Notes under the pieces: generated by a model
Told to the model about the DNA's origin: nothing
The model's database searches: none
What the model saw: only the letters and a program-made list of their open reading frames with translations
Program-made: the position numbers and the translations under genes
Shown: piece after piece, positions 54,431 to 62,631 of the stretch
Numbering within the stretch: position 1 is the first letter of the stretch
How the letters are laid out: each line of letters starts with the position of its first letter
Assembly (NCBI GenBank): GCA_030041515.1
Contig: JASHNS010000001.1
Location: 1 to 64,000, forward strand
DNA: 64,000 nucleotides
Reading direction: 5' to 3'
DNA from: Acidobacteriaceae bacterium
GTDB lineage: Bacteria > Acidobacteriota > Terriglobia > Terriglobales > Acidobacteriaceae

Positions 54431-55546
54431 TCTCCACTTCGATCGAGCAGTCTGGAGAACTGCTCCCAATCGGCCGACCCGCTGGAAGGTGCGAAACCTA
54501 CGTTGCTTGAGCAGGAGATTGTAGATTCTCTGGCGTGCAGCACTTCCATGAAAGTCGAGAAGGCCAAGGTTGGCCAGCAAGGCGAAGAGTTGATGGTCCT
54601 CGCCTCCCGGGATCCCAACAGCGGCTCCCCGAAATATCGGAGAGTTGCGGAACAGAACTGCTGTTGTTGTGAATAGGTACGCATTAGGATTCGTATTCGG
54701 GAGTCCGAGAAAGTCAAAAAATGGCCCGTCGCTGACTCGAACGCCCGGCTGGATGAACCCCTCGATCACAATCTCCGATTCCGCGGGCACCTCAAGTGGC
54801 ACGGTCCGACAGCGAATAAGCGGGAGGGGCTCTTTAAGCAGGGCTCCGCACACTTCGAATTCATCACGCCCCTCTGGAACAGCGGCGGAGGCAGCCACGA
54901 TAACGGGCTCGGGTACGCCGATGGCAACCGCCATGGGGAGGGTTAGGTTCTTCAGTTCCGCCCGCAAGACGTGGTTTGACAAGTGGCTTCCGGGATATGT
55001 GCTGACCGTCGCTGTACGGGTGCCAAGCAGCCCCATGCGGTACACGCCAACGTTGCGGGCTCCTGTGTCGGGGTGCTGGGTGATATTCACATGCCAGGTT
55101 CCGAGGTATCGCCCCACCTCCACTTTCGCCCAATGGGGAACTGGAAGCAACCGCAGGTCGACATCCTCTCCAAGGAAGACGTTCTGAAATACGTCTGAGC
55201 TTTCGACGATCGAGGGAGGCAGAGGATTTAAAAGGCGCCTTCCAATATCCGCGACCAGATGCCGCCAGGGGGTGTCGGGGGCCATTCCGAGGCTGAGCGC
55301 AATCACGCTGCGATTACGGAGTCCGTTGGTAAAGACCGACTGGCCCGGATAGCCCCTCACGTTTTCAAACAGAAGCGGCACCTTGCATTCGCGAGTAGTT
55401 TTCCCGATTTCAAATTGCCAGTGAACGGGCTCCTGAACACGGATTAAGTGTCCTTCGTTCTGAAGAACCTGCAAAAACGAGCGCAGCCCCTCAGGGGGCT
55501 GCGATGAGGTGTGTCTTGCCGAAGAATCGATCGCTGCCTGCTGCAC
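54380..55546 (-). CDS. UbiD-family decarboxylase, altered C-terminus
   Basis: UbiD enzymes use prenylated FMN (made by UbiX) for reversible decarboxylation of aromatic or unsaturated acids. About 388 residues from GTG 55546; upstream starts would run into hemB. Family segments seen: GLRSFLQVLQNEGHLIRV, VPLLFENVRGYPGQSVFTNG, HVNITQHPDTGARNVGVYRM, and the active-site region IVIEGFIQPG...SDGPFFDFLG, where the usual EGPFGE-type Glu is Asp. It is shorter than E. coli UbiD (497), and its last 17 codons are antisense to the conserved 3' end of paralogue 4, so the natural C-terminus may have been lost. Third gene after the adenylate-forming and HemB genes (13-base gap). Confidence 0.75.
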   Translation of the reverse strand: MQQAAIDSSARHTSSQPPEGLRSFLQVLQNEGHLIRVQEPVHWQFEIGKTTRECKVPLLFENVRGYPGQSVFTNGLRNRSVIALSLGMAPDTPWRHLVADIGRRLLNPLPPSIVESSDVFQNVFLGEDVDLRLLPVPHWAKVEVGRYLGTWHVNITQHPDTGARNVGVYRMGLLGTRTATVSTYPGSHLSNHVLRAELKNLTLPMAVAIGVPEPVIVAASAAVPEGRDEFEVCGALLKEPLPLIRCRTVPLEVPAESEIVIEGFIQPGVRVSDGPFFDFLGLPNTNPNAYLFTTTAVLFRNSPIFRGAAVGIPGGEDHQLFALLANLGLLDFHGSAARQRIYNLLLKQRRFRTFQRVGRLGAVLQTARSKWRLRDRHVEQIGRRTMGS

Positions 55547-55559
55547 AGAAAATCCGTCG

Positions 55560-56603
55560 TTATGCGAGCGCACCCAGCGCCTCTTCGACTGCGGCCCGAT
55601 CGATATGACTCGACAAGTCCTTGTCATGGCGTTGAAGCAATTCAGCAGCACGCTTCGCGAAGTAGGTAATAATCAAATCGGCGCCTGCGCGTCGGATCGC
55701 CGTCAGCGCCTCGAGCATAATTTCATCACAATTGAGACGCCCCAGACGGGCCGCGCCATCGATCATGGCGTACTCGCCGCTCACGTTATAGGCAGCAACC
55801 GGCATGTGAAACTGGCTTTTTGCCCGCGAGACAATGTCCAGACAGAACAGCGCGGGCTTCACGATGATGATGTCGGCGCCTTCCTCGATATCCAACCCGA
55901 TTTCACGCATCGCTTCATCGGAGTTCGCGAAATCCATCTGGTGAGTCTTTTTGTCGCCAAATGCGAGAGTCGAGTGGGTTCCTTCCTTGAAAAACGGATC
56001 ATAGAGCCTTGAAGCGAACTTGGCTGCGTAGGACATGATCGGCAGGTTCGAGAATCCACGATCGTCGAGCGCCTGGCGCATTCTCTGGATTTGTCCATCG
56101 AGCATGCACGCGGGGGCAACTATATCGGCGCCTGCCTCCGCATGCGACAGCGTAATCTTTGCAATCAAATCGAGGGACGCATCATTGTCCAGATAACCAT
56201 CCCTGATATAGCCACAATGTCCGCTTGTGGTGTATTCGCAGCCACATACATCGGTGATGACAATAAGGTCGCGTACCGCCCGTTTCAAAAGTCTGATCGT
56301 CTGCTGGACAATTCCATCCGCAGCGTAAGCACCGGACGCGAGCTCATCTTTAGTATCCGGCACGCCAAACAGCAGAACAGCTGGTATGCCCGTATCGCGA
56401 ACGGCGGCAGCCTCCTCCACCAGATGGTCGATCGACATCTGGTATGTACCCGGCAAGGAGGGAATCTCACGGCGCACGCCACGCCCGGGAACCGCAAACA
56501 AAGGCAGAATCAGTTTTCCAACGGATAGCTCGTTTTCGCGGACGAGTCCCCGAATGGCTTCGTTTTGGCGTAGCCTTCGTGGTCGCTGAACTGGATACCC
56601 CAT
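55560..56603 (-). CDS. Divergent HemB (delta-aminolevulinate dehydratase family)
   Basis: Family members join two 5-aminolevulinates into porphobilinogen. The 347-residue protein keeps the zinc cysteines (Cys120, 122, 130 in DVCGCEYTTSGHCG) and both Schiff-base lysines (Lys195 in SYAAKFASRLYDPF, Lys249 in IIVKPALF). Positions normally fixed have changed: GDRKTYQMDPAN reads GDKKTHQMDFAN, the FREA-type arginine after YxPF is not present in place, and APSDMMDG reads APACMLDG. The two arginines usually hold the substrate carboxylate. With its operon partners (adenylate-forming enzyme upstream, UbiD downstream), this looks like a pathway-specific paralogue rather than the housekeeping hemB, though a divergent housekeeping gene cannot be excluded. 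Confidence 0.85.
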   Translation of the reverse strand: MGYPVQRPRRLRQNEAIRGLVRENELSVGKLILPLFAVPGRGVRREIPSLPGTYQMSIDHLVEEAAAVRDTGIPAVLLFGVPDTKDELASGAYAADGIVQQTIRLLKRAVRDLIVITDVCGCEYTTSGHCGYIRDGYLDNDASLDLIAKITLSHAEAGADIVAPACMLDGQIQRMRQALDDRGFSNLPIMSYAAKFASRLYDPFFKEGTHSTLAFGDKKTHQMDFANSDEAMREIGLDIEEGADIIIVKPALFCLDIVSRAKSQFHMPVAAYNVSGEYAMIDGAARLGRLNCDEIMLEALTAIRRAGADLIITYFAKRAAELLQRHDKDLSSHIDRAAVEEALGALA

Positions 56604-56617
56604 ACCCGTTCCTTTCT

Positions 56618-58405
56618 TCAGGCAGATGCCGGAACAAGGTGAGTGTTGCGCATGTAAAAAGGCAAAACCTTACCGCTGACGGTGGGAATCGGATCGGCGC
56701 GTCTGACCTTCACCATCCCTGATTGGCGCCACATCTCCACACCCGATTGCGCCCAGGACTCAGGGCTGTCATTACTGTTCCTGAGTAGCATCATGAATGT
56801 ATGTACAACGGCATCTTCATCCAGAGGGCCCACGCGAGGGCTGACAAGCAACCGCAGCCGCGTGAGTCCATCTCCGTCTTCCTCTTCCATCAACTGATAA
56901 TCTGTGCTTCTGCCACCGAATGTGGCGGGCAGCTCTCTCTCAAGGATGCACATAAAATCCGTATCCACAAATGTCACGCCTTCGCCGGTTAGCTTTTCGT
57001 AGCTGCTGATGTTGCCAAGACTCACGTCGAATCCGAGGCTGCACCACGGGCAGGTACAACGGGATGGGAAGATGTCTCCATAATCGCCCATGCCCACGTT
57101 GAGCAGAAGTTTCGGCGACTCATAGAGCAGGGTTGTAAAGAGATACGCGTTCACGCTCACATCGAAGTTGGGAACGGCCTGTTTGTGTGAGATGACAGCC
57201 ATCGTGTCCTTGTACAAGTGGCAGTGGTCACTCTGCGGATGCATCTGATTACAGCCCGCTGCAATCACCCCCGCCTCGGAGATTCCATAGATGGGAATCG
57301 GAGTCGCTCCCACAGATTCAATCTCGCGCCGCTTCTGGGGCGTGAGTGGCTCACCTGTCACCAGAAACCTGGCGCCTTTCAGCGGGAGGTTGGCCTCGGC
57401 CGCCGCATTGCATACCCTGACAGCTGACGCAGCGAAGGTATAGATGACGCAGTGGGGATGCTCTTGCAGAGCCCCGGCAGCCCAGTCTGCCACTCGGCGA
57501 GCATTTTGCAGACTTGTATATTCAGGCTTGGCCAGCGGAGTGCCAAACCTGCTGTGCAGGGCAAAGATAGCCCTGGTGCCCCACCTTTTTTCCCAGTTCA
57601 CTGCGACCTGATCTTCGGCTACCTGGGAAAACCACCGGTGTACAGGGTTGCCGATGTGCGCAAACCGCAGGCTGGAATTAATACCCGGCGCCCCCGGAAA
57701 AACCGGAAACCAATTGGCAATGGGGGCAGTAAGACAGTCGTGTGAGTCCAGCAGAAATGCATCATATAAGGACCTTTGATGGAGATAATCGAAATCGATG
57801 CGGATTCGAGTGCCCGCGCTTCGCGTCGCTCCACTGCGTACCTCATAGGCAAATGACAGGTACGGGTTGTCGAACATCTCCTCGGTGAAACGGAGATTTA
57901 CCCCATTACGCCGGAGGGGCACCTTTCCCTTAAATTCATCCACGGTAAAGTAAACTCCCTCACATTCCAAATGGGCGAGGGTGCGCTCCAGCCCTTCTTG
58001 TTCTAGCCAGGTTTTCAGGTCCCGGATCGAGATTCTTCGAGCCGAGAGCAGCGGCAGATAGGGGCTGCGTGAGTTCCCAAAAATTCCACGTTCGGCGAGA
58101 GACAGGAAATTGGGAACGCGTTCCGTGATGCGCTTCCGCAGTACACTCCGTGCAAGGGAGATCGCCTCGTCCGGTTCCAGATGCGCCTTGGCGAATCTTC
58201 GCAGACCATCGAGAAATCGGTAGTATTTGCGCATGTGCGCCGCGTCGTCCTTTTCCGTCCCCTGGGACTTTGCCGAAGAGACCGCCGAAGAGTCAAAATA
58301 GCGCGTACAAAAACCGAGCAGCAGACAGCCGGGTGGGGGAACCGCCGCCAGAAAGTCCTCAATATTATGCCCACGTCGCAGAGCGGGGTATGTGATGGCA
58401 GTCAC
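56618..58405 (-). CDS. Adenylate-forming enzyme (PaaK/LuxE-like)
   Basis: A 595-residue protein of the phenylacetate-CoA-ligase-like branch of the acyl-adenylating superfamily. Visible: VTGEPLTPQKRREIESVGAT, IPIYGISEAGVIAAGC (the YGxTE adenylation motif), MGDYGDIFPSRCTCPWCSLG with a small Cys cluster, and the C-terminal KVRRADPIPTVSGK with a lysine near the end. Such enzymes activate a carboxylate as acyl-AMP for transfer to CoA, a carrier or an amine; no paa catabolic genes are nearby, so a biosynthetic role is likelier. The divergent HemB follows after 14 bases. Confidence 0.8.
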   Translation of the reverse strand: MTAITYPALRRGHNIEDFLAAVPPPGCLLLGFCTRYFDSSAVSSAKSQGTEKDDAAHMRKYYRFLDGLRRFAKAHLEPDEAISLARSVLRKRITERVPNFLSLAERGIFGNSRSPYLPLLSARRISIRDLKTWLEQEGLERTLAHLECEGVYFTVDEFKGKVPLRRNGVNLRFTEEMFDNPYLSFAYEVRSGATRSAGTRIRIDFDYLHQRSLYDAFLLDSHDCLTAPIANWFPVFPGAPGINSSLRFAHIGNPVHRWFSQVAEDQVAVNWEKRWGTRAIFALHSRFGTPLAKPEYTSLQNARRVADWAAGALQEHPHCVIYTFAASAVRVCNAAAEANLPLKGARFLVTGEPLTPQKRREIESVGATPIPIYGISEAGVIAAGCNQMHPQSDHCHLYKDTMAVISHKQAVPNFDVSVNAYLFTTLLYESPKLLLNVGMGDYGDIFPSRCTCPWCSLGFDVSLGNISSYEKLTGEGVTFVDTDFMCILERELPATFGGRSTDYQLMEEEDGDGLTRLRLLVSPRVGPLDEDAVVHTFMMLLRNSNDSPESWAQSGVEMWRQSGMVKVRRADPIPTVSGKVLPFYMRNTHLVPASA

Positions 58406-58556
58406 GTTGTAGCAAATTCACACGCACGGACCCGGCACTGGTCCGGAGCAGCTACGCCTTTAGTAATGGCTCTATCGTTTCGCGCGGGCGCATTTCCGAG
58501 AACGTGGGACCCTTTGATGCTCGGGAGCAGCATCCGGGGAGGGTGGTGTCGGGAGA

Positions 58557-59612
58557 TTAGGCGATGTGCTTATAGAGCAGAGCGCCTGTTGCGGCGAAGA
58601 GGCGGTTGGGCAGGTGCGATATGGCCCTTCGGGCGAGAACCAGAGGAAGGAAATCGGGGTTATTTCTGTAGCCGGCACGCGAGCCCGAAAAAGAAGTGAA
58701 CCTGGAGTACACGAGGTCGGAAGCTTGTGCTCCCCATCTGTCTTTGAAACCAATCAGTCCCTTATTCGAGTAATCCGATCGGCCCAGATCAAGGGTGCAA
58801 AGCCCTCGAGATTTCGCATCCTGAATTAGCTGCCAAAACAACAAATGTGTTCCGCCTAATGCCTGAAGGCGCGGGTCGGAGCAGCCGTATTTGTAGACGA
58901 GGGTGCCCTTATATTCCAAAGTGAAAATGGCGGCGACCGGCGTATCGCGCTGCAACGCAAGATGGATCACGGCTGCCTCCCTAAATTCGGAGAGGAGATG
59001 CCTAAACCAGGAAATAGGCTGGGGAGGCGCACTGTGCCGCCTGCGCGTCTGTAGGTGCAGCCTCCAGAACTGTCCAAGGTACTCGCCGAAGCTGGCCTTT
59101 CTGTAGACGAGACGTTCTCGTTCAGCCCGGCGAATTTTCCGCGCCACGCAATCTCGATGAAAATTGCTGTAGATCTCGGAGAGGTCTGCCGTCAGGTGCA
59201 GACGATGCCATCGATAGGTGAGGGTGGTGTGACACGGACCTTGGTCAGGTAGTGGTTCTACAGGCCTTAGCTCCGCGTATCGAATCCTTCGATCCGTTAG
59301 CTGTGATTGCATTGCGGCTGTCAAAAGGGCGAGACCGGCCTCACCAGTAACGAGAGGAGCACAGTGGTCCGAGAAAGGCAGGGAAACCAGGCGTCGTCCC
59401 GTCAGAGGACTGTTGACATGGCAAAATACCAGCGCGTTCTCGAGAGATTCCCCAGGGCGGGATGTGGTGAGCGCAAAGGGCTCGAACCCGTAGGTCTTCT
59501 GCAGCGCCGAGAGCCAATGCTCAGAATGAAAGACAGACGCGCTGGGATGTTGCATCAGAAACGCACTCCACCGCACATCGCTGAGCGGACGAATTTGATA
59601 TACGTCCGTCAT
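58557..59612 (-). CDS. FemAB/GNAT-type acyltransferase
   Basis: A 351-residue protein with the double GNAT fold of the FemAB/BioF2-like family (pfam Acetyltransf_6). Typical segments: HPSASVFHSEHWLSALQKTY near the N-terminus, RKIRRAERERLVYRKASFGE in the middle, and LTLEYKG...YGCSDPRLQALGGTHLLFWQLI and LDLGRSDYSNKGLIGFKDRWG in the second half. Similar proteins occur in exopolysaccharide loci and may transfer acyl or aminoacyl groups to sugars. Donor and acceptor are unknown. It lies 151 bases upstream of the adenylate-forming gene on the same strand and may be co-transcribed with it. Confidence 0.8.
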   Translation of the reverse strand: MTDVYQIRPLSDVRWSAFLMQHPSASVFHSEHWLSALQKTYGFEPFALTTSRPGESLENALVFCHVNSPLTGRRLVSLPFSDHCAPLVTGEAGLALLTAAMQSQLTDRRIRYAELRPVEPLPDQGPCHTTLTYRWHRLHLTADLSEIYSNFHRDCVARKIRRAERERLVYRKASFGEYLGQFWRLHLQTRRRHSAPPQPISWFRHLLSEFREAAVIHLALQRDTPVAAIFTLEYKGTLVYKYGCSDPRLQALGGTHLLFWQLIQDAKSRGLCTLDLGRSDYSNKGLIGFKDRWGAQASDLVYSRFTSFSGSRAGYRNNPDFLPLVLARRAISHLPNRLFAATGALLYKHIA

Positions 59613-59850
59613 CGGAGGTCATCCTCTGCCGCAAACGGTCTTTACGACCCGGAGAACCTCGTTCCCTGAGGGCGCTCGAACAGTCGCAAGCTCACGCTCC
59701 GTCATATTACAGGAAGATGCCTGTGCCGGGCATCATCAGGTTGAAGGCTTGCGCGTCCTTTGCGAAATTCCCATCCTCATGCGAATCGCGATAAGGGTCC
59801 CCTGGTTTAGGCTAAGGATTCGGGACGGCATACAAGGGAAGGACTACGAA

Positions 59851-61224
59851 ATGTTCTCTGGAGAACTTAAAACCGCTGATAGAAAGTATCAGATCCACTC
59901 GCTGCATCACCCGATTGACGCGCAGGACCCGCTGATAATCGCAAGCGGGAGTGGCGTCCGGATTCGTGACATCGAGGGCAGGGAATACATCGACGGGCTC
60001 TCGGGTTTATGGAATGTCAACATTGGACATGGCCGAGGCGACGTGGCCGACACCGCGGCGCAACAGATGAAAACTCTTGCCTATTTTTCGGGGTATGCCG
60101 GGTCGGCGACCATCCCTTCGATCAGGCTGGCGGAACGCCTGATCGGGCTGGCGCCCGGGATGGCTGCAGTCTTCTTTACTTCGGGAGGCGCCGAAGCAAA
60201 TGAATCAGCGTTTAAGACTGCGCGGTATTACTGGCGGGCTCTGGGCAAGCCCGAAAAAACGAAGATTATTTCAAGGATTCACGGATATCACGGTGTAACC
60301 CTTCAGGCAATGAGCGCGACCGGCATTTCTGCGTACTGGAAGATGTTCGAGCCGCGGGTTCCAGGCTTTGTCCACGTTCCGACCTGCTATCCATATCGCT
60401 TCCAAAGCGCGAATCCCGGTGAAACCCCCGGAGCCGGGGCAGCACGTGAATTGGAACAGACGATCCTTCGCGAAGGTCCGGACACGGTAGCAGCTTTGAT
60501 CGGCGAACCAATCCAAGGCGCGGGCGGCGTCATTTACCCAACGGATGACTACTGGCCGCAGGTTCGAGAGATTTGCAGCCGCTACAATATTCTGCTCATT
60601 GCCGATGAGATCATCACTGGTTTTGGGCGCACCGGGCGGTGGTTTAGTCTCGAGCACTGGAATGTCAGTCCCGATATTCTGTCATTCGCCAAAGGAGTGA
60701 CTTCCGGATATCTGCCGCTGGGCGGAATCATGGTCACTCGCGCTATTCAGGATCTCCTGGATTCGGTCGAGCCGGCGAATCGCTGGATGCATGGATACAC
60801 GAACTCCGGTCATCCCGCATGCTGCGCGGCGGCGCTCCGCAATATTCAGATTATCGAAGAGGAAAATCTGGTTGAGAATTCCAGAAAGATGGGAGATGTG
60901 TTCTTCCGTACCCTGCAGGCTGCTTTCGCAGATCATCCGAACGTTGGGGACATTCGGGGTGGCAAGGGGCTCCTCGCGGCTCTCGAATTCGTCGAAGATC
61001 GCGGAAGCAGTAAGAACTTTGCGGTTGAGAAGGACTTCGGCAACCGCTTGAGGAAGGAACTGCGGAATCGCGGCGTGGTCACGCGCACCCGATCTGCGGC
61101 CGGAGAGCATCCGGCTCCGGGCGATCAGGTGCTCTTTGCGCCTCCGCTAATCATCGGGAAAGAAGACGTTGAGGCCCTGGTGGAAATAACGAAGGATGCT
61201 GTGGCAGCAGTCCTCCGCAACTGA
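59851..61224 (+). CDS. Class III aminotransferase (omega-amino acid type)
   Basis: A 457-residue PLP enzyme. Signature parts: YIDGLSGLWNVNIGHGR (residues 46-62), FFTSGGAEANESAFKTARYY (108-127), IADEIITGFGRTG (250-262, Asp252) and the PLP lysine Lys281 in SFAKGVTSGYLPLGG. The group covers beta-alanine, 4-aminobutyrate and taurine aminotransferases, so it probably aminates or deaminates an omega-amino compound. Start: ATG 59851 after AAGGA; the frame is open to 59749 without conserved sequence. Divergent from the FemAB gene and convergent with the ATP-grasp gene, separated from the latter by a terminator. Confidence 0.9.
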   Translation: MFSGELKTADRKYQIHSLHHPIDAQDPLIIASGSGVRIRDIEGREYIDGLSGLWNVNIGHGRGDVADTAAQQMKTLAYFSGYAGSATIPSIRLAERLIGLAPGMAAVFFTSGGAEANESAFKTARYYWRALGKPEKTKIISRIHGYHGVTLQAMSATGISAYWKMFEPRVPGFVHVPTCYPYRFQSANPGETPGAGAARELEQTILREGPDTVAALIGEPIQGAGGVIYPTDDYWPQVREICSRYNILLIADEIITGFGRTGRWFSLEHWNVSPDILSFAKGVTSGYLPLGGIMVTRAIQDLLDSVEPANRWMHGYTNSGHPACCAAALRNIQIIEEENLVENSRKMGDVFFRTLQAAFADHPNVGDIRGGKGLLAALEFVEDRGSSKNFAVEKDFGNRLRKELRNRGVVTRTRSAAGEHPAPGDQVLFAPPLIIGKEDVEALVEITKDAVAAVLRN

Positions 61225-61250
61225 CGCGTTGGCAAGGCCAGCGTGTTTTT
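61224..61250 (+). terminator. Intrinsic terminator after the aminotransferase
   Basis: ACGC-TGGC / GCCA-GCGT stem with a two-base bulge and AAG loop, followed by GTTTTTC. It begins at the aminotransferase stop and separates it from the convergent ATP-grasp gene. Confidence 0.55.
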
Positions 61251-61359
61251 CTGCCATCGAGGCAGTCTGCAATTGCCAGACTCGGGCAGCCGAGTATCCA
61301 GCGACGATGGCGCGGAGGTCGTCCTAACCAGGTAAGTCACCTGTAGAAGACCGGCAGGA

Positions 61360-62619
61360 TCAGGCTTTCTTACGAGAGAATAGCGGATATTTTTTCAGAA
61401 TCGAACTGGGAAGCATGGCGAACTCCGCCGCCCATGGCAGAGGATCGGACCAATCGAATACCGACTCCATCGCTGTGGCGCGAAGAGAACGAAAATATTC
61501 GCGAAAAGTGAGGCTGCCATAGGCCAGATCGGAAATGGCGGTTGGAATATCGGTCAGCAGGCGAAGCCATCCTTTCCCGCCAGGAGCCCGCATGGGTGTA
61601 GTCGGTATGCCGCAGAAATGCGCGTACAGCAACCATGAAAAATCTATGCCACAGGCCGCACCGAGACCGTGAAATCCCCACGCGCGAGCATTGGCATCGA
61701 GCAATTTATATTCTCCATCACGGACATCGCGTTTATACTCGATTTCGATCAGGCCATCGTAAGAGAGAGCGCCAATGAAGCGCTCTGAGAGCTCCTCGAT
61801 TGCAGGAGCGTCGACAGTTTCAACATAAGTGGCAGCTCGACCGAACTCACGTGGATGCTGGCGCAGGCGCCGTGCGCACAAGGTGCTGTGCGGCTTTCCC
61901 TTTTTCGCGAGTCCGCACCAGGAATACTGTTCCAAGCCTCCGCCTGGGATAATTTCCTGAAGCAGAATCTCTTCCGGTCGAATCTGCCGGGCGGCTTTCT
62001 CGTATAAACGCATGAGCTGCTGGGGTGTATTGGCGCGCCACGCTTTTGCGCCGGTCGCGTAGAAGAAGTTCTCCTTGATCGCGGGTTTGATGGCGAGCGG
62101 CAGTTTGCTTACGAGGCCCGGCAAGTCTGCGGCGCTGGCAGGATGGAAAGTTTTCGGACAGGGGATACCGAGATATTCGGCCAATTCATATGTCTTCTTC
62201 TTATCCCATGCCCAGTGAATGCATTCCCATTCACCGGTTGTGACTATATAAATTTCTGCGAGTTCGTCGCGATTCCTGGAAAAAGCAGCAACCGTCTCAT
62301 CACGTGTCGGAATGAGGATCCAACCGTTGAGACCGTATCGACGCCCGACGGAAAGGACGGCGTCTACCGTCGCGCGTTCATCGCGGATATCTGCAACCCG
62401 GATTACTCGGCTGGCATAACGGGAGAGATTCGATATACAAAACTCGTCTTCCAGGATCCAAACCGGAATGCCACGGGGGCCCAAACTCCGTGCCACGGCC
62501 AGACCCGGGTGATCCCCGCCCACGACCAAAACGCCGGGTCTTTGCCCGGCAGAAGGAACCACGGCAGCAAGATTGGGTCGCTGCAGTGAGGGTTTCTCGG
62601 AGCGCTGGACGATGTGCAT
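61360..62619 (-). CDS. ATP-grasp ligase (carboxylate-amine ligase type)
   Basis: A 419-residue enzyme with an N-terminal Rossmann-like lobe (VLVVGGDHPGLAVARSLG, residues about 30-47) and a carbamoyl-phosphate-synthase-like ATP-grasp domain: LAIKPAIKEN (ATP-binding lysines), EILLQEIIPGGG, and the metal-binding LIEIEYKRDV...KLLDANARAWGFHG. ATP-grasp enzymes join a carboxylate to an amine through an acyl phosphate. Similar proteins occur in surface-polysaccharide loci. It begins 12 bases after the flavin monooxygenase stop on the same strand, so the two form an operon. Confidence 0.8.
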   Translation of the reverse strand: MHIVQRSEKPSLQRPNLAAVVPSAGQRPGVLVVGGDHPGLAVARSLGPRGIPVWILEDEFCISNLSRYASRVIRVADIRDERATVDAVLSVGRRYGLNGWILIPTRDETVAAFSRNRDELAEIYIVTTGEWECIHWAWDKKKTYELAEYLGIPCPKTFHPASAADLPGLVSKLPLAIKPAIKENFFYATGAKAWRANTPQQLMRLYEKAARQIRPEEILLQEIIPGGGLEQYSWCGLAKKGKPHSTLCARRLRQHPREFGRAATYVETVDAPAIEELSERFIGALSYDGLIEIEYKRDVRDGEYKLLDANARAWGFHGLGAACGIDFSWLLYAHFCGIPTTPMRAPGGKGWLRLLTDIPTAISDLAYGSLTFREYFRSLRATAMESVFDWSDPLPWAAEFAMLPSSILKKYPLFSRKKA

Positions 62620-62631
62620 GCAGTTAGAGTT

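Noticed and set aside
55560-56603. Ordinary housekeeping hemB
   Set aside because: Not excluded, but several normally invariant pocket residues differ and the gene is embedded in an accessory operon without other heme genes.
56618-58405. Phenylacetate degradation gene paaK
   Set aside because: Only the superfamily motifs match; no other paa genes are present and the operon partners are biosynthetic.
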